Virus record (IMG/VR): IMGVR_UViG_3300025873_000022
Coordinates: 1-32,373 of that record
Direction: 5' to 3' (one strand)
Origin: a virus
DNA: 32,373 bases
The notes under the pieces are model-generated. The model was not told the origin of the DNA and searched no databases. It saw only the letters and a list, made by a program, of their open reading frames with translations. A program made the position numbers and the translations under genes. Positions 31,301 through 32,373 of this stretch are shown piece by piece. How positions within the stretch are numbered: position 1 is the stretch's first letter; every line of letters starts with the position of its first letter.

Positions 31301-32115
31301 TCGCTTGCGTCTAATTGAAATGATTTCAAGACAATTCCCACTTGTTTTGACGATTCTGCCAAATCATAACCAAATGCAAATGACAAATCCAAAATTCCCG
31401 ATGTCATATTCTCAATCTGGTCTGGTTGAAAACCTAATTTTGACAATTCTATTTGTAAACCCGCCACCTCTGACGCTGTGAACGCTGTGGAACTTCCTAA
31501 TTCTTTCGCTTGGGTCTCTAACATTTTCATTTCCTCCGCGGACGCACCCGAAATCACTCCCACTTGTTTGATTGCAAATTCAAAATCAACAAAAGTTCCA
31601 ATCACACGTTCCATTGTTTTGAATGCAATAACCACCGCACCAATTTTCATTGCTAGTCCCGAAAACGCGGCTCCATAATTTCCAACATTTCTTTGTGAAC
31701 GACCCATTGCCGAGTCCATTTTTTTCAATTTATTTGTGTTGTTGTCAATTTGACCAGATAATTTTTGAAATTCTTTATTGTTTTTTCCCAATGGGTCTTG
31801 TAATTTTCTCAATTGAACTGAAAGGGCTGCATTTTTTCGTGTCAAATCGTTATATGAATTCCCCAATTTCCCTGTGGATTCATTTAATTTAAGGACGTCA
31901 TTTTTATTCGCGTTTAATTCTTTCCTCATTCCTTTGAGTTTTGTTTCCGCTTCAACAATTGATTGGGTGAAAACTTTCCCACCTTTCCCCGCTTTTGCCT
32001 GCGCGGTTTTCAACTCTTTTAACCCCTTTTCTGTTTGAGTGATTTGGTCTTTTAACTTAACCATTGCCGATGTTCCCTCGACTCTAATGTTCAATATCGT
32101 TTCTAATGACGCCAT
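28312..32115 (-). CDS. Tape measure protein (1267 aa)
   Basis: The longest gene. It starts with coiled-coil helices (about residues 20-140), then a TP901-type tape measure core (about 180-400: FEFAIKQVGVISGASAEEMK, LGSSTAFTASEVAGLQIELS, AGTALKNIFLKLADPTGELS), hydrophobic helices near 470-555, long charged coiled coils, and a C-terminus rich in Gly with GGMVHGNSHAQGGEKF and LEGGEAVINKRS, an ending I have seen in tape measures. It sets tail length; at the usual 0.15 nm per residue the tail would be near 190 nm. Some cleavage of the C-terminus is possible. It lies 11 bp after the hub gene. Confidence 0.92.
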   Translation of the reverse strand: MASLETILNIRVEGTSAMVKLKDQITQTEKGLKELKTAQAKAGKGGKVFTQSIVEAETKLKGMRKELNANKNDVLKLNESTGKLGNSYNDLTRKNAALSVQLRKLQDPLGKNNKEFQKLSGQIDNNTNKLKKMDSAMGRSQRNVGNYGAAFSGLAMKIGAVVIAFKTMERVIGTFVDFEFAIKQVGVISGASAEEMKMLETQAKELGSSTAFTASEVAGLQIELSKLGFQPDQIENMTSGILDLSFAFGYDLAESSKQVGIVLKSFQLDASESTRVTDVMAAAFSNTAFDLEKFGVAFPKVGKLASEMGFELEDTVTLLAALSDTGMEASSAGTALKNIFLKLADPTGELSMALGRNITSVEELVPALQELEANGIDVAEMLEITDRRSVTAFASLLSGSEDLEILNKKLKESEGTAKSFAETMRDTLKGSIDETKSAAEGFAIELIEKMAPALEFMLGAFQGLFNVLSYLSPVIVGLTSAFVTYKLVIISARLMTYLYNGAMVISRVATIAMTHGTRGLTLSMRALGLAIKATPIGLIAGLAAGAIAMFSGMGDEVDETAGAVEELTEAEQKLKDKNDQLKAQAASRRKSQAEEMMNVKNLIKDIKDETKTREDRMKAVKALNNIAGTNISNLSNEVQLAKDLEVAYSSAVNAIKGKYILQAAEEEVVTLIEEELERTKWLEDNNWKLVNATEAQTAAEKKLKESKQAAHKWHMKMKKETGDYMHDSEKGRQFMYDEVNLNNALINRKQELWSIQHKFDKKNEEITKRQTEQNEIMQAAETVVEGLVIAKTEEEEADERKLTRYEKLGKAVRDEQQQLKRVIILRNLGKATQEDVTKQIEKLKNAKIDLNTVDKEVSKEMKKINDLFKEAEEAEETALEKREAALEVEENYLKVLDKLIAGGAKLADEQIAQALKVAKVKLDMALKVVKANEDVTEAEKENTAATIANIKKLQEEIQGYEDKMAETSETTPASGWLNRNLFGTGGEDDPDGGFTGADFVDSIAVTMDNVMGIMDEVNSLQNQNLQKELGTIETAKNVEIEAFKETREYKVMNQEQQDAALSKIAKKHDDKMLNLKTAQWEKDKQFARTSAIIAGAMAIMNIWAGQATGNVIADLVIKGIMTAGQIAMTGIQLTAINAQQAPTAELGGIMDNSFFAKGGMVHGNSHAQGGEKFRVGGRVAELEGGEAVINKRSTAMFRPMLSKMNVAGGGKKFADGGMMFGTDMLETQAVQMESLLGNNEPQEVLLVEADVTQSQRSVENIEAKASF

Positions 32116-32126
32116 TTTCTTTTTTT

Positions 32127-32373
32127 TTAATTACTTAATAAAACTTTTCTATACGTTACCAATAATGTGAACGGGTCTGTTTCCTCCAAATAAACCGCAT
32201 TAAGACAATACGTTCTCCCGTCATCTGAACAACGTTCAAGGAGAACCTCACCACCACCACCCGCCAAAACATTTCCGTTCGGGTCAATAACCAAGGCGGG
32301 TGATTGGGTTCCAACATGAAATTCAATTGGACTTCCGTTTCGTTTCCATGAGTTTGCGTTGTTTCCAATAATT
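32127..32373 (-). CDS. Tail hub / baseplate-fibre protein, C-terminal part (continues at position 1)
   Basis: This is the 3-prime end of the gene whose main part is at 1-3341. Bases 32221-32373 repeat positions 1-153, and the frame continues through to TAA at 32127 with the sequence ending ETDPFTLLVTYRKVLLSN. The only base difference in the repeat (27 against 32247) changes a Glu codon from GAA to GAG, so both give the same protein. Confidence 0.75.
   Translation of the reverse strand, partial: IIGNNANSWKRNGSPIEFHVGTQSPALVIDPNGNVLAGGGGEVLLERCSDDGRTYCLNAVYLEETDPFTLLVTYRKVLLSN
32221..32373. repeat. Right copy of 153-bp terminal direct repeat (circular join)
   Basis: Matches 1-153 with one substitution. 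See the left copy. The unique genome is therefore 32,220 bp. Confidence 0.9.

Noticed and set aside
30218-31678. Plus-strand frames of 62-160 aa opposite the tape measure
   Set aside because: The tape measure frame is intact with clear motifs; these reflect its Ala/Glu-rich codons on the other strand.
32156-32368. 70-aa minus-strand frame at the right end
   Set aside because: It is in another frame over the true C-terminal part of the hub gene.
1-32373. Diversity-generating retroelement, CRISPR array, tRNA genes or insertion sequence
   Set aside because: No reverse transcriptase, spaced repeats, cloverleaf sequence or transposase was seen.

Overview
The window is one complete, circularly closed genome of a small tailed phage (siphovirus type) that most likely infects a member of the Bacteroidota, probably a flavobacterium. 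The first 153 bases recur as the last 153 bases with a single difference, so the unique length is about 32,220 bp. One large tail gene runs across the join. All genes I accept, just over 50, lie on the minus strand, so the map is read from high to low coordinates. The host assignment rests on A-rich, Shine-Dalgarno-free start sites, several matches to the Bacteroidota -7 promoter box TAnnTTTG, low GC, and gene families typical of Bacteroidota phages. No integrase, excisionase, clear repressor, DNA polymerase, helicase, tRNA, CRISPR array or transposon was seen, so the phage looks virulent or unable to integrate, and dependent on the host replisome.

Layout in transcription order. (1) A 417-bp non-coding region (18460-18876) packed with inverted repeats opens an early block (18459 to 12862). 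It holds small genes of unknown function, a putative annealing/recombination protein, an orphan beta-class DNA methyltransferase, two small HTH proteins, an SSB-like protein with a DDVPF tail, a winged-helix replication protein and a VRR-NUC nuclease. (2) A terminator and a leaderless-type promoter separate this from an accessory block (12727 to 9452) of unrecognised proteins, two of them strongly acidic. (3) After a strong hairpin terminator come an RHH-like protein and the terminase genes (9335 to 7267). (4) The tail block follows (7211 across the join to 28312): a tail assembly chaperone with a probable -1 frameshift site, neck/terminator-like proteins, a 498-aa tail protein, the 1144-aa hub/fibre protein and the 1267-aa tape measure. 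(5) Next come three small proteins, a ClpP-like prohead protease with a nested scaffold, the major capsid protein and the likely tail tube protein, ending at a terminator (24474-24510). (6) A second late promoter leads into portal, connector, fibre-like protein, holin candidates, amidase, a one-protein spanin and a metallophosphoesterase (24435 to 18877).

The most notable points are these. The tail genes sit between terminase and the head genes, and the portal lies after the capsid. On reading the whole window I found no GATC, GTAC or CCGG, which points to strong restriction pressure. A structured leader is shared by two non-homologous genes. The long intergenic region contains at least five hairpins or palindromes. 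Two late-gene starts share a promoter-like motif at identical spacing. The tail chaperone carries a ten-T slippery run.
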